A stretch of DNA of 64,000 nt, taken from Dryococelus australis. Lineage: Eukaryota > Arthropoda > Insecta > Phasmatodea > Phasmatidae. The translations under genes and the position numbers were made by a program. Of the stretch, positions 9,510 to 21,699 are shown in pieces. Each line of letters starts with the position of its first letter. The first letter of the stretch is position 1. The stretch lies in contig CM057000.1 in NCBI GenBank assembly GCA_029891345.1, positions 131,986,163-132,050,162 of the forward strand. The letters run 5' to 3'. Below the pieces are notes generated by a model that made no database searches, had not been told where the DNA came from, and saw only the letters and a list, made by a program, of their open reading frames with translations.

Positions 9510-11600
9510 TTAAAAGCTTTGAAGCCTTGTGAACAGGAGGTCCATTCCAAGAAATAAAGACTTAATTGAAAAGGCTGCAAACTGAATGTTCTGATTGTGG
9601 AGGTGGTAGACAATTATTGACCCAACTGATTCACAAACTGCTTCACTACAGATTTTTAAACAGTTTTCAAGCAGATAAATTATTTCAGGTGTGTGGGCGT
9701 ACACTTCAGGGTTAGTAAATGTTTTTTTTTTATTACTGTGTTGTCCTGGATGATTAATTTTTGTTTTTGATTTTCTTCGGAAGAATATGGTACTTTTTTG
9801 AAAAATGGTGTGTTTAAAAGGTTGCTTTTCATAACATTCAATTGGGAAAATATAACATTACTGTCCAACTTGTATCCTCGGTTTTCATTGACCCATGTAA
9901 CAAGTCTCTCTAGAGATTCCTTAATTCTATGCTCAGCTGTTGTATCTGGAGGGCTCGTTATGTATTTGCTGCTCAAATATTTCCGTATATTTTCTACTAT
10001 TGGAGGTTCAGTGATTCTAAGTGCTAGTTCTTCAAGCAATGTTACACAAAGATTTTCTTATCTTATTCTGGAATGTTTGAAACTTTCTTCATCTGTTACT
10101 TCTTCATCCTTATGCTGAGTCTGGGAACGACTTGATCTTCGGCAGTATTCATCAACCAATAGACAGTCTTGGTAAACATTATTTTTTAATGACTCAATTT
10201 GCCTTAAAAACTGATGGAAATTTTTTTTTCCATTTAAGCTCCCTCGTTTCAGTTCCATTGTCATGCCATTAACTGTACTTTTCATACAGTCATAACAATC
10301 AATGATTGTTCAAATGCAGGTGTTTACATTCTGAGAGGTACAACTGTATTTTGTGACCAACTCGAATATGCCAATTGTCCCTAGTAGTTGATATATAAAA
10401 GGCTTGGAAAAATTGTGTTCCAATGAGAAATCCTCAGAAAGAGTATTGTTGCTTTTCCGAATGCATTTGGTGCGCTTCTTTTGTAAGTCAATAAAAAACA
10501 ACTTGAAATCTTTTTGGAATGTTTTGTAGACTCTTAGTTCACTTTGAACAAAATGTGTTTCTTGGAATGATTTTGGATTCAAAACACCCACTTGTAATTT
10601 ATCTGCTAAAGCAATTAATTCTTCATAGCCAATACCCCAGTTGTAGCGCATCATTAAATAGCTTACAGTTTGAGCTTGATTGTTAAGCCATGATAATGAC
10701 TGAACTTTATGAACATAATTTTACACACACTTAAACCTATGAGCCAAGTCCCACATAGGAAGTAAGAACATTTTTATAAAGGCTTGCCAATTTCTTTTAT
10801 CCACACTAAGATAAAAATATTTACCATCAAATGCCATTCCGTTAAGTTGTTCCTTTAACTTAATTTTACAATTTTCAATGGCAGATTGCGGTTTTTCAAT
10901 AAGAACACCACCATTTGTGTGAGGTGCCACATGGTGAAATGTCAATCACAATACACATCTGAACCCCCTCTAAAAGTGTAATCAGGCAAGTTATTTGGTA
11001 TGTCTGGTGTAGTTTTGTGATTTTGTCTGCTGTGACTTGACACGAGAGGTAGATGATTTGTCACTGGATTTTTTGTACTTAAAAAAAATCACATATTTGG
11101 GCATTCATAGTAAGAAATATGTTCTTCCTATATTCACTAAAAAATGTGGTTGAGCGATTAAGTTCACCAACATCAGCATAATTTAGAACATTTAAACTCA
11201 ATAAACGTTCAAAATACTTCCCACCCTTGCCGTCTTTAATTGCACTGTAAGCAGTCCTGGCAACCCTGAGTCCCACCTTTTCGTGTTCTTTTTTTTATCT
11301 CGTATATCTCTTTTCCATTGTTTCAGAAAACTTTGTACATCATTTTTGTTGATTCGATTCTAAATTATCAATAAGGTGGGTCTTCAAATTTCGAAACTCA
11401 ATATTCTGAGTAGGTTGTGTAAACTGCTTTTCACTTGGATGAGAAAAAAAATACCATAAGTGCCGACTATAAGAATGGCTACCTCCTTGGGAACGTTTTT
11501 ATAATTTTCTACACATGGAAAGCATTGAATTGTAGCTGTACCTCCTCTTAAACATGGCATCATTTGACAAATTTCTGGAACCGATCTGCAAAGTCTCATG
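9510..11600 (-). pseudogene. Decayed hAT-like (KIAA1586/ZNF862-type) coding cluster
   Basis: Six minus-strand open stretches follow one another (11599-11384, 11276-11079, 10945-10721, 10654-10310, 10285-10058, 10039-9680). The 10945-10721 stretch has MAFDGKYFYLSVDK and LLPMWDLAHRFKCV, resembling the conserved WD.AH..L region of hAT-type proteins such as KIAA1586. The next has RYNWGIGYEELIALADKL and SFQETHFVQSELRVYKTF, like their C-terminal half. The breaks are several frame changes and stops between the stretches. No zinc finger, termini or target duplication were seen. Assignment rests on remembered motif shapes, so other transposase families remain possible. Confidence 0.45.
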
Positions 11601-12114
11601 CCGATCTACTGTTATTAATTCTGATCCATTATTAATTGTGACCCAAAGAAATGTATGTAATGTAAAGCAGCTGTCCTATAGTGTACATCTGGGCACACAA
11701 CTAGTCTAGACGTGCATTGCCGCTTAACCACATCTGGCCAGTTCGCTAGCCCGAAGAGTTGTACAACAGATTACGTGAACAGCTGCAATACCAATGTGTA
11801 TTAAGTTTCTAATGAAGGGCTCCCTCGAAGATCAGCGAGTGTTGTGTACCGTGGCCAAACTCTGAATACTGCTCAGTGTTACTTATATTTGCAGTTTGGC
11901 TGATACACGTGGCCGGCATTACTTCACGTACTCAAATGAGAATTTAATTTGTGGCTTGGACTTGAACTTGAATTCACAAGTAACACAAAGGTAATTAAAA
12001 GCTAGTAAAAATAAGTGTCTGCCATTCAATGGGTTTGTGGTGATGCATGTTGCTTTATCTTTAGTTGGCAAGAGACTTACTTTTATTATGCGCTATATCA
12101 GTCGCGCTACTAGT

Positions 12115-14092
12115 TCCCTTTCTTACTAGATACTAGTGTCTGCCTTGTAGGCTGTCTACTAGGAATATATTCTGCCACAATGTGCCTCACAATAACAGTG
12201 GCCTTCTGGGCCAAGGTTAACTTACCAAAGTTCAGCGGGGTGTTCTTTGTTGGTGGTGTTACCATAGTGTAGGTGGAGCGTGTGGTGTCCTCATTTCCGC
12301 TGGACGTGGTGGAGGTTAGGTTCCGGTAGTGGTCTGCTTGATGACTGCAGTTCCATTCAGGGCTGGCCCAGCTGCCAATGAGCGGGTTGGCTCTCCTGAT
12401 CCTGGTGTCGCTCCCGCTGATTAGGGCTCGGACTACTGGATGCACGTCTTAGCCAGTGTGTACTGGGTTAGCGAACCACGGATGTTCCAATGGGCAATGT
12501 TGGTCTCGCAGCACTACGGGCGGCTTGGGCTTGCCTCTTAGGAGTGTCGACTCCTGGCGTAACTAGGTTTGCCGCAAAGACCTGCTTGGCAGCACCGAAC
12601 TCCGTCTTCTTAACTGTTCTTTAAGCTCCGGGCCTGCTTTGGAATGGTGTAGGTAGATAGCGTACCAGATTTCGTGTTGGTGACAAGCAATCGACAGTCC
12701 CTGACTGTATAGTGTAATGCAGACAATGGCTGGCGGTGCACCCCTCGACTGTCTAACAGTGCAAGCACCTGGAGTCGTGGGTCGTAGACCACCTTCCTGC
12801 CACTGCCGGGTGTAACTACAAACATAGGGCCTGCAATCCCCCACAGTTTATCACTGCCAGCACCTTAGCCAGGCGCTCCGGTGAGACACGCAGTTGGGGT
12901 TGGCTGTCCCGCCTATGTGGGGTATGACCTAGTGGATGGGGCTCTACGGTTCTGAACACAGAGGTGAACAGAATGAGTGGCCGTCGAAAGATGATGTGTG
13001 TGTATAACTGTGACCCCTGAAGGGGGATTGACGTTCTATTCTGGGTTACACTCTGCCGATTGCTTACCACTTGTCGGTCACTGCTGGTGGAGATAGGCTA
13101 TAGTGCTACAGCAAGGAACTTGTGGATGCATTTAGGTTTAGGTATTAATTTAACCAATAAACACGTAGGTGACTCTTACATGCTACCAATAAGTCTGTGC
13201 TGCTGAAGTACTTAACCTACGCGTTAACGGGTGAAGATGACCCGCTCCTAGGCTACTGAAGTACAAGGGAATAACTTAGCTTTACTGTCACAGCTAGTAC
13301 TGGGTTTGCCTAGAAGAGGTCCTGGCTTTAACTGAGGGCCACTACCAGCAAGTAGTGGCAGCTGAAGAACCAGGAGGTTGCAACAACTTCAAGTGTTAAG
13401 ACGTGTTCAATGTCTTCAGGTAGACGTAGCTTCTGGTGGTGTCAATGCCAAGAGGTGGTAGAAGCCTCTGGTAGATTGTGGCTGCAGCCACTGGAGAACT
13501 AGACGTTCTGGGAGAGGACCGTGAGGTCCTAGTGGTCAGTAGAGAGCCCAGCACAAGAAATGGTGAGGCAAGCTACTGGAGATGAACTCCCGTCCTCAGC
13601 CATGCACTGCCTTACATACTGTTCCTCTGGAGTGGGCGGCGAGCCCGGTGTGGGAGGTGTGATGTGCCCCTGTGACGTGTACATGGAGTGCATGGGGTGG
13701 GAGAACTACCCTCTCACACTCGTGGTATCACCTCGGGTGCTTGGCTATCTTTGGCGGTGTGGCGACACTATCTGCAGGGTGCATCAGGGGGAGCTGGCGC
13801 ATAACGCAGCCGCTTCAAATATCTTTCGTATTGTGATTCCAAAGTGCGTTTGAGTTGAACCCACTCTTTACGCATTCGTAACACGTCGTGCTTGGTTTGC
13901 TCCTTCACGTATTTACACACCTTAGTAGATAGAGAAGAGCAGTTCAGGAACAGTCTGGGAGACCAAGTATTTTCCATGTCTCTGGCGAGAACACTTCCTG
14001 TTAAACATCTTGTAAGTGGTTCCTGTGGTTGGTAGTTGCACGTGGATGAGCTGTAGTAATTTATAATGTAATGGTGTAAGCGGCATGCGTCA
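12115..14092 (-). repeat. 1.95-kb promoter-bearing dispersed repeat, copy A
   Basis: It aligns along its whole length with copy C (21700-24613, after removing the hAT inserted there). Shared words in order include CCTTGTAGGCTGTCTACTAG, CAGCGGGGTGTT/CGGCGGGGTGTT, CGCTGGACGTGGTGG, GTGTCGACTCCTG, CAAGCACCTGGAGTCGT, GGTGACCCGCTCCTA-type, GCCACTGGAGAACTAG and GGCATGCGTCA. Read on the minus strand it begins TGACGCATGCC and has a TATA-like TATGTAAGG about 475 bp in. The short open frames inside are not conserved between copies. A candidate long terminal repeat, but not proven. Confidence 0.65.
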
Positions 14093-14149
14093 GAGGCTTT
14101 AATACTTCCACGTAAGCAATTTCAGTAAAGTGGAATAATGACAAATATA

Positions 14150-15110
14150 ATAATGGAAATAACTTTTACCATGAGATTCTTTACTGTTGAATAATTAAAT
14201 ATATTGAATACAACTTGACTGCGGAAGTTAGAGTATAATGAAATGAAAGTCAGGTGAAGGCTACGTGTTACATTTAAATTTATATAAATTTAATTAATTA
14301 TTATCTAACTCGGGAATCCTAGCTGAATTCTGTGGGCGATGCCCAGAAGGGACCTCGTAATAAGTTACGGGTTTCTCTACTCTAGTAATAGTTGGTGTGG
14401 CTAAGGCCTTAAAGGGGAGGTTATGTTGCCATGACCTTGGGTTACCTAGAAGGTGCAGGGTTTAGGACATATTAGGTCGACATAAGTGCTCGAAGTGATA
14501 ACAGGAGCCGCTGCTGAAGAGACATCCTCCAGAGGAAGATGGCCTCTTGGAGAGCTTTATTGTCATGGATGTAGGATGACTGGTTCTAAGCCAGGATGCC
14601 CTCAGCCATCACAGCCTGAGGATGTTGCAAGACTCAATTACTGCCGTGGTTTCCAACTCCAGCCTTCACAGCCCTTAAGGAGTGGTGAGTGACTCCGGTA
14701 TGCCACCCCGAGCATCTGCTCAGGCATGGGTGGGATAGTCTTTTATAGTGATCTCTGGCAATCTTGGGTGCTTCGAGACGTTGGGGATCTTGGCTCCACC
14801 TCCTAGGGGTGGAGCTTGTGACATCACTTGCATGGGCTATGGATGCTTATCTCACCAGTTTGCTCTGCACTCTAACTCAGACCGCTTGAGTGGCAGTGAC
14901 CCTTCGTTGATTGGCCCGCTTCTCGTGCGGCGTCAGATTCAAACTGGTACACTCTTCTGCTGGTGAATGTGGTGAAACAAAATAACTTTGTTTCGGGAAG
15001 GGTGCTGATGTGATGGTTATTTGCTGTTTCTGGTAGACAGTACAAGATAAAAGCATGGGGTTGGAGATGTGTTGAGGCACTGTCAATTTCTTGAAGTTTC
15101 CCATGTCCTG
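14150..15110 (-). repeat. Diverged relative of the promoter-type repeat
   Basis: It has CAGGTGAAGGCTACG at about 14249, CCCAGAAGGGACC at about 14341 and, on the minus strand, a CTATAAAAGAC TATA word at about 14741. A TGACGCCGC start-like word lies at about 14937 on the minus strand. The layout resembles copies A-C but similarity is patchy. Confidence 0.4.
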
Positions 15111-15295
15111 CCTCTAGTAATGTGGGAAGACTTGCCCATGTGACTTGCCATATTCAGATTGGACAAAGTCATGATTCTGTAGTGCGCTTTCTCTAGCGCA
15201 AATTACATCATGCGTCAACGTCATTGCAAAAATTAATTCCTCGCCAAAATTTATTGCATAACATTTTCAGGCAAAACCATTTGCATTGAAATTCT

Positions 15296-16182
15296 AGTTA
15301 TATCCGAGCCGATACTGATACCCAATATTAAATACTAGCCGATATTACCGAATCGGAACGTGCCGGAACACATTTTCTTTTTAGCCAATGAGACCCATAT
15401 TTTCATTTATGCTTGCCCATAACACCAGAGGATAATAGGGTGTGTGTGAGAGTGTGTGTGTTTTTGTTTTTTCTCTTTTATCTTTTTCTCTTTCTTTTTC
15501 TCTCTCCTTTCCTTCAACATTAAAATGTTGTGTATGTTGACAAATTTGTAAACATGTTTTGGGGGTAAAAAAATTTTTTGCCAATATTTTGTATATAAGC
15601 CATACCCCAGTTTTGTAGTTTTTTTTTTTTGTAAAAATGTGCGGCCTATACACTCTGAAATACAGTAATTATCTACAGAAAGAGTGAGGAAGAGTGAGAT
15701 GTAGCTCCCACCCCACTGTGGCCTGGTGGGACAGGCACTGTAAGAGATAATCATCTACAGTCTGTATTTGCGGGTCACCGAATTACCAGCTTTGCAGGTG
15801 TCACACTGCAGCTCTACCTTGTTATTTCAGTATTTAAAATCTTTTAAAAGCAATATGAAATCTGACATTTATTATCTGGCAACTGCCAGTGCTTCAATTT
15901 TACTCTCAGTAAAATAAGGGAATGGTGATTTTAAAAACTATACATATTAATAATTTTTAATTTCCAGAATATGAACAAAGTTTATGCTGAGAAATGTGGT
16001 GCGAAACCTTGTAGATTTAATATTTTTTATTTGATAAGTGTAAAATATAAATTGTTTATGTTGTCCTGACCAAGATTAGAAATATTACGAAAGTATTTTT
16101 TGAGTATTGCTTTTATTCTTTGATTTTGAAGAATTTAACAGTATGTGAGATTAATTTTCCTATTGTTTTGAACTTTTACTTT
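15296..16182. mobile_element. Truncated non-autonomous hAT element (second copy of the 22745 family)
   Basis: It shares ordered words with 22755-23530: CCGATACTG.TACCCAAT, ACCAGAGGAT.ATAGGGTG, TTACTCTCAGTAAAATA, ACTATACATATTAATAATTT and GAATATGAACAAAG. The right end is missing: similarity stops where a TGACGCATGCC word begins the next repeat. A TG/T-rich simple repeat lies at 15440-15510. No transposase coding. Confidence 0.65.
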
Positions 16183-17150
16183 GACGCATGCCACACTGTG
16201 CTGCGCAGCGAGTCTGCGCGCTGTACGGGCGACTTTTCCCCATCGAGCGATAGAGATCTCAGGGCAGGCCACAATAGTGGCGTACTAACTTCACATACCG
16301 AGAGTGTTGATTCCATGAGCCTGGACAACCATGGTCCCAATTATAATTAGAAGAATAATTATAAAAATTGTACTACCCACCCAAATTCCGACATGCGGTC
16401 GCCACCCCCTCAACCTGAGATTGTTTTGCCCACCGAGCTGCGGACCCGCCAACTGAGATAAAGAAGTTGGAAAGCTATATACAAGATCGCAGCACCCCTG
16501 CGCCCAGTGACGTCGGAGATGCCGAGCCTCGAGCCGAGGAGGTAAAACTGTTGTCAGTCTCAATCGCGCGCAGTAAGAAAATACGCTATGCCGCCCGCTA
16601 CCAGAGATGACCAACCCCTGTGTCCAGAAGCTTGCAACCCCTTCACCCCTCAGACAGCCACGAAGCCGAAGTGGTGGCTATATAAGGAAGCTTCAAACAG
16701 CCCTTGCCAGAGTTCGCCGGCTCGCTGACTGTGCTGGTCAGCGAGCTCTCCTGGGATCAGGAAGGACTCCTCTTCCCAATTGCTTGAAAAAGGCTCTATC
16801 TCCAGCACCAGCAGCCTGCCCAAGACTCGACCTCCAACCACCAGCAACTTGCACCAGGTTCTACTCCAACACCGGCTCCTGCAGCTCTCCTGAGGTATCC
16901 TCTACGAACGCTCACTGCACCCTCTACCCCAGTCATCTCGGACTCCACGGTAGCAGGCCGTCGCAACGTTGTAGGTCCTCTCTCAGAAGCCGTCGCTGTA
17001 AATTGCGACCTAGGAGCTTGGTTTGGTATTTCCCAGGTTTGCCTTCACCCGGTTTTAATGTGATTGACGAGAGAAATATTGGAAACTTTAAGCAGTGTGT
17101 ACTAATCTATTTTCCCCAGATTTCCTATTTGCCTAAAATAAATAAATAAA
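16183..17150 (+). repeat. Promoter-bearing dispersed repeat, copy D (opposite orientation, partial)
   Basis: It starts TGACGCATGCCAC, the same end word as copies A and C read on their minus strand. A TATA box (CTATATAAGG) lies at about +495, and CTAGGAGC followed by GCCTTCACCCGG lies at about +834 to +865. These spacings match copy A (TATA at about +475, CTAGGAGC...TTCACCCG at about +840). The 180-codon frame at 16607-17149 has no recognisable domain. Confidence 0.5.
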
Positions 17151-18269
17151 TATGCTTTATTTGAAATCGTAATTACTTGCATAATTAATTATTTCATTGT
17201 TCCCCATTCACTTAAAGTTAAGGGTTTACTTGTTGCATGATTTATATTGAAAACTAAGTTTAAAATCCACTCTGTCGGACAGGTGTGAGCATACAGATTT
17301 TCCCAGAGTCGGAGTGTCCCTCACTGGATATTTTTGTCTACAAAGACATACTCTAGCAACTGGGAATCCTGGAACTTCCACGCCTTCCACGGACCCACAC
17401 CACCTTCGACTGTGGTCATCCGGTAATGCCTTCGAGTGACTGAAAAGACACCTGAACATGAATACTGGGTGATGACTGGAGAGGGTGTGATCAGTGTCAC
17501 AATTAACGAGCCTAGGTTAATTGTACTTACGTGTGTGTCAGTCGGATTTGCTTAAATTAAATAAATTCAGATTACCAGAAAAGTTGGTGGCCTTCCTAGT
17601 AGACTATGACTCGAAGTTCGGCGTGCATTACAACGTGAAGCAGAATGACCGGCTACTCCTCCGTTGACTGACCCCCTTATGGAGAGTACTCCCCAGACGA
17701 CCGCATCTGAGACCACTTCACCTATACCACTGTCGATATCACTGGCAGTACTTGTCGCGCATGAATCAGAGCTAGACTCCTGGTTAGAGATTTGCTGACT
17801 GTGGCCAAGTTACGAGGATATCGGTTACCGTTTTGCACCCCTGCATAATCCAGTCAGTAAACCGCTGACTCCAACCCAGACTGTTGGGAAACCAATTACT
17901 ATGACGTGTATTGTACGCACCACTGCTGGGAAGGTAATTAAGGTGGTAATCCCATCATCCATTCCAAGGCATAGGATCGCGATTTCGCTCCCTACTTACA
18001 TCCCTATGCAATGACCCACCAGGCCTTCCCCTCTCGGGAGACTCTAGTGCCAAGTTAACACAGAGTAAAGATAGTAACTATCACTGTATCCCCGTCTCGT
18101 CCTCACCTCACGTCATTCTAAATTACTGCACTCATTTTCTTTCTTTTTACTAACTCATCCCTGGACAAGTAGCATCCAAATTTTTGGCATCAATCGCTGT
18201 GAGCAAGATTGTGCTCTCTGGGAGAGACATGTATCTTGAAGCAACAGTCGGGCACTCCAATCCCAGGCC
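17151..18269. other. Anonymous repeat-like DNA between copies D and B
   Basis: AT-rich to 17220, then GC-balanced sequence. It may contain the far end of copy D, but I could not align it. No gene seen. Confidence 0.35.
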
Positions 18270-19575
18270 TGCACCTTTGACGCTCCGGTCAGCGATACAA
18301 TCTAGGTAGCTGTCCTGCTCCTGATGGAGGTGTTCCTAGTGGTTGGGGCTCTACCTTCCTGTACACCTGGGTGCACAGAACGGGTTACCGTCGAAAGTGG
18401 TGTGTGACATACAGATACCTGACTGGGATCTGTAGTCCTACACTATGGTTTGTACAGTTATTACATCCAGTCAATTGCTTGCTCCGTCTAGAAGTAGAGA
18501 TCCTATTATCGAACAGGATTTACCTCTAAACAAACTTACTGTCAGGATAGTATTAAAAATGGTATTTATTTAATAAATACTGGTGACTCGTACTTAATAC
18601 TTAGCAGAGAGAGAACAGAAGTAAGCTACGCTTAACAGGTGGTGACGACCTGCTCCTAGACTAACCAAGTATAGAATGAACTCGACAGCTATGAAAACAA
18701 CTCTGACACAGTTACACTAACCTGGGTTATCAAGAAGAGACCTAACAAGGGGGCCACTATCAGAAGGGCAGTGATTGTAGTTGCTACTTACTAGCAAGAC
18801 TGTTGAGCCAGGAGGGTCAACAGCGGAAGTGTGGAGTGAAGTTGAGTAGGCTTCTGGTGTTGAAGACTTATAGAAGCAGGCGGTGCTTGAAGTTTTCGGG
18901 AGCGTCTGGACGAAGTGGTAGAAGTCTCTGGTCTTTGGTGATGGCAGCCACGTGGTTGTTGTAGAACTAGAAGCTCTTGGAGAGGCCCTATGGTCAGTGG
19001 AGCCCCAGCACAGAAGTGTTGAGGCGAGCTACTGGAGAACAAACACAACTGGCTTCTTCGGCCACGCACTGCCTTATATTGTGCGCTAGGCCAGCCCGTA
19101 CCTGGGCTGGAGTGGGAGACGTGACATCACTCTGAGAACTACCTTTGCGCTCGGCTATATGGCCTCGGGTGCTCGGTGGCACTCAGTCTTCCTCGGGCAG
19201 CTTCGTGGCTGTGGTGACACTGTCTGCGGGGTGCGTCGGGGAGGCTTACGTGTTCCGCAGCTGCTTGGATATCATGCTTGGTTCACATACTAGAACCACC
19301 CACTAGGGTTGGAGCAATCTTGTACACACTTATGAATAACGTGCTGGGTTTGAGCCTTTCTCGGGATACGTAGATACTAAGAGTAGTGTGAGGAAGTTGG
19401 GTCTGGTACATCAGGAAAATATCACGCGTCTAACAGTCCCTTCCATGGGAAACAATCCTGTTGCAATGTATGGTTGTGATTCCTGGTAGATGTAACACGT
19501 TAGGATGAGTGATAGTCATGTTTAGTCGTAGTCCTGTTTGGTATATTTATAGAAGCAGCACGTGTCAGCCTTTTG
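18270..19575 (-). repeat. 1.95-kb-type repeat, copy B (partial)
   Basis: It is similar to copies A and C from GCTCCGGTCAG onward, with GGTTGGGGCTCTACC, TACTGGTGACTCGTAC, AACAGGTGGTGACGACCTGC, AGGCGAGCTACTGGAGA, GCACTGCCTTATA and GGTGACACTGTCTGCGGGG in the same order. Minus-strand TATATTGT/ATATAAGGCAGTGCGTGG gives a TATA box at about 19077. The upstream portion present in A and C was not found. Confidence 0.6.
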
Positions 19576-19959
19576 GTTTCCCCAAGTAAATTGCCTGTGT
19601 GGGACGTTGCCAGTAGACCCAAGCACTTAAGGATAGGGACAGTAGGCACAAGAAAGATGCAGCTTTTGTGTTACTCAGGTATGCAGGACATCGCCAAAGA
19701 TCCAAACATCACGAAAAAAAAAAAAAAAGTTTCTCCCAGAAGGTGAAGTAGGAACAGAGGTTTTGGCTTTTGACTTGTTGTATTAACAATGCAAATGGCT
19801 AACAAAAACTATATAAATAGCATAAGAGTGCATTGTTGAGCAATGATAGTGAAAAACTCAAGAAGTGTCTTTTTTGGTTTGCAATCTGCAGTCTTACAAA
19901 ATCTGTTTTAAAATGAAGTATTATAATTTCCTATATGCATGAAATTTCTGTTTGTATAG

Positions 19960-20088
19960 ACACTACTGAGGGGTGATAGTGAGTGGCAGAAGAGGCGAGC
20001 ATTCCTAACACGCCAGCAAACCTTCATTGATAAGTTGGTGAGGCTAGTAAAGACTGTTGCACGAGAGAGTGGCAATCGTAAAAAGAAG
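19960..20088 (+). CDS. Pik3c3: PIK3C3 exon b: helical-to-kinase linker
   Basis: This exon has exactly 43 codons, from TLLRGDSEWQ to ARESGNRKKK, both phase 0, with donor GTAAGT at 20089. The human counterpart runs from ALLKGDKSVR to QRESGNRKKK, so the Q-Q-T-F-I/V-D-K/R-L-V heart and the basic end are conserved. It lies between the helical domain and the kinase N-lobe. It is isolated between two very long introns. Confidence 0.95.
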
Positions 20089-21087
20089 GTAAGTAAGTGT
20101 AAATGTACAGTATTTGCAAAATGAAAAGTGTGTAGTAACTTTAAATTGATACATACATCTTGCCATAATGTTGTAACGTTGTTTATGTAAAATATGATGC
20201 GACACTTTATAATCTGAATGTTGCATATTTAGAAGGGTGGTGACAATGCTTTCTTGCCAGTTTACCTTGTAACATCTGCATTAGAGACAGTTGGATTCTG
20301 GCACGAGTTTGAAAGAGCATTGGCAACAGGCTGGTAGATAACGCAGTATTTACTCGCTTCTAAGAGACATCTATTTTTGTGACTTACTGTAATCTGAAAA
20401 TGGGCTGCATTTTACTATCAATGGTGTCATACATTCACCAGCATATTCAACAAATTTCAGTATAAAAAATTAAGTGACTTTAATGCCAAAGACTTCAACT
20501 ACAGTACATGTATTTTGTATCCTAAATATAGAATTCTTCAGCAGAAGCAACATACAATGGAATCTAGATTTTACATTACGGTTTTTTTTTTCTTTCAAAC
20601 TTTAATTCGTTTTTCAGCTATATTAATGGCAAAGCCCTGTTGTTTGTCCCTCTTTATTTGTCTCATTCTTCTGTTAATTGTCAATTTTTCTAAACTGATA
20701 ATCATTACTGTCTGAAAACATACAATGTTGGGTTACTTATAACTAAGAAGTTACTGCCACTGTTTTGTGAACACCCTTTTTAGTGACTCTCTACTATAAC
20801 TTAGTCAAGTGTTTTGTGCCATTGTAGATGGAACTTTCGCAACTGTGTTAAAATTTTGTCTTGTTATGAAACATTAATTGTTAAAAAATAAAAATCTGTT
20901 CTACATAACATTAATGTATTTTATATTATGTGAAAAAGGAAATTCTAATATGTTGTTAGCATTAATCTCCAATGTAATTTGGGATCACCGCATGGCCATT
21001 CGGTTGCCATGCTGGCAAAATTGTCCAGTCACACACACTTTGGTGCCGACATGACGTTCTTTATTTTCTCGTCCAAGCACTGTATTT

Positions 21088-21162
21088 ACTCGTGTATAGC
21101 ACACCCTCTTTTCCCAAAATAAAGGAAAATAATTTCTGGGATGCGTGCTATACACTGAGAAA
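21088..21162. repeat. Short inverted repeat (hairpin) in intron b
   Basis: CTCGTGTATAGCACACCC at about 21091 is inverted as GGATGCGTGCTATACACTGAG at about 21139, with a ~30-bp loop. The motif looks like transposon terminal DNA, but no element could be delimited. The rest of 20089-21690 shows nothing else I can support. Confidence 0.5.
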
Positions 21163-21699
21163 AAAATTAAGGAAGAGGGAGTGGTAATCATATATTGTCT
21201 GGAGATGTTTAGAGGGAAGTGTAGCCGAACTGTCTGTTGTAAATTACTCCTCTCCCTCTTGTATTCATAAACTAGCAAAGGTGACATAAACTACATACAT
21301 GTTTACATTTCTTATAGAAAGACGTACTAGTGGCAAAAGGCGGGAGGATTACACAAACATTTATTAATTATGTGTGCAACCTCGGTTCCTGGCACTGCGT
21401 CCTTCTAATTGTCTCCTTTCGTAGGATTAACTAGTCTAATGCAAATATTTACAATCTCATTCTTATGTTACGTTACACGTGCTAGAACAAATCATATGAC
21501 AACTCTATATCAGGACAAAAACTGATAAAAAATCTAGACAATTACCTGGGCCTATCAATCATTCTATTTAAAGTCATTGTTTCTAAGGCTCTGTTTTAAA
21601 GCACTCTTTACAGGTAATTAAAGCTCTGCTTACTCATTTCCTAAATATCGCACTACGTTGACGCGTGTTGCTTAAACTTTGATCAACAAGAGACCTTTT

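Larger units (their letters stand above)
7554..19959 (+). other. PIK3C3 intron a (12.4 kb)
   Basis: Donor GTTAGT at 7554; acceptor AG at 19958-19959 (tttgtatag). It contains an unremarkable AT-rich stretch, a minus-strand hAT-like coding relic, copies of the 1.95-kb dispersed repeat in both orientations, a truncated hAT element and anonymous sequence. I found no skipped exon of this gene: the protein is continuous across the junction. Confidence 0.9.

Noticed and set aside
16607-17149. 180-codon open frame
   Set aside because: Covers the TATA-box region of repeat copy D; not conserved in copies A or C.
19960-20088. Idea that PIK3C3 is a processed or broken copy
   Set aside because: Introns are present, all junctions are in phase and all catalytic motifs are intact.
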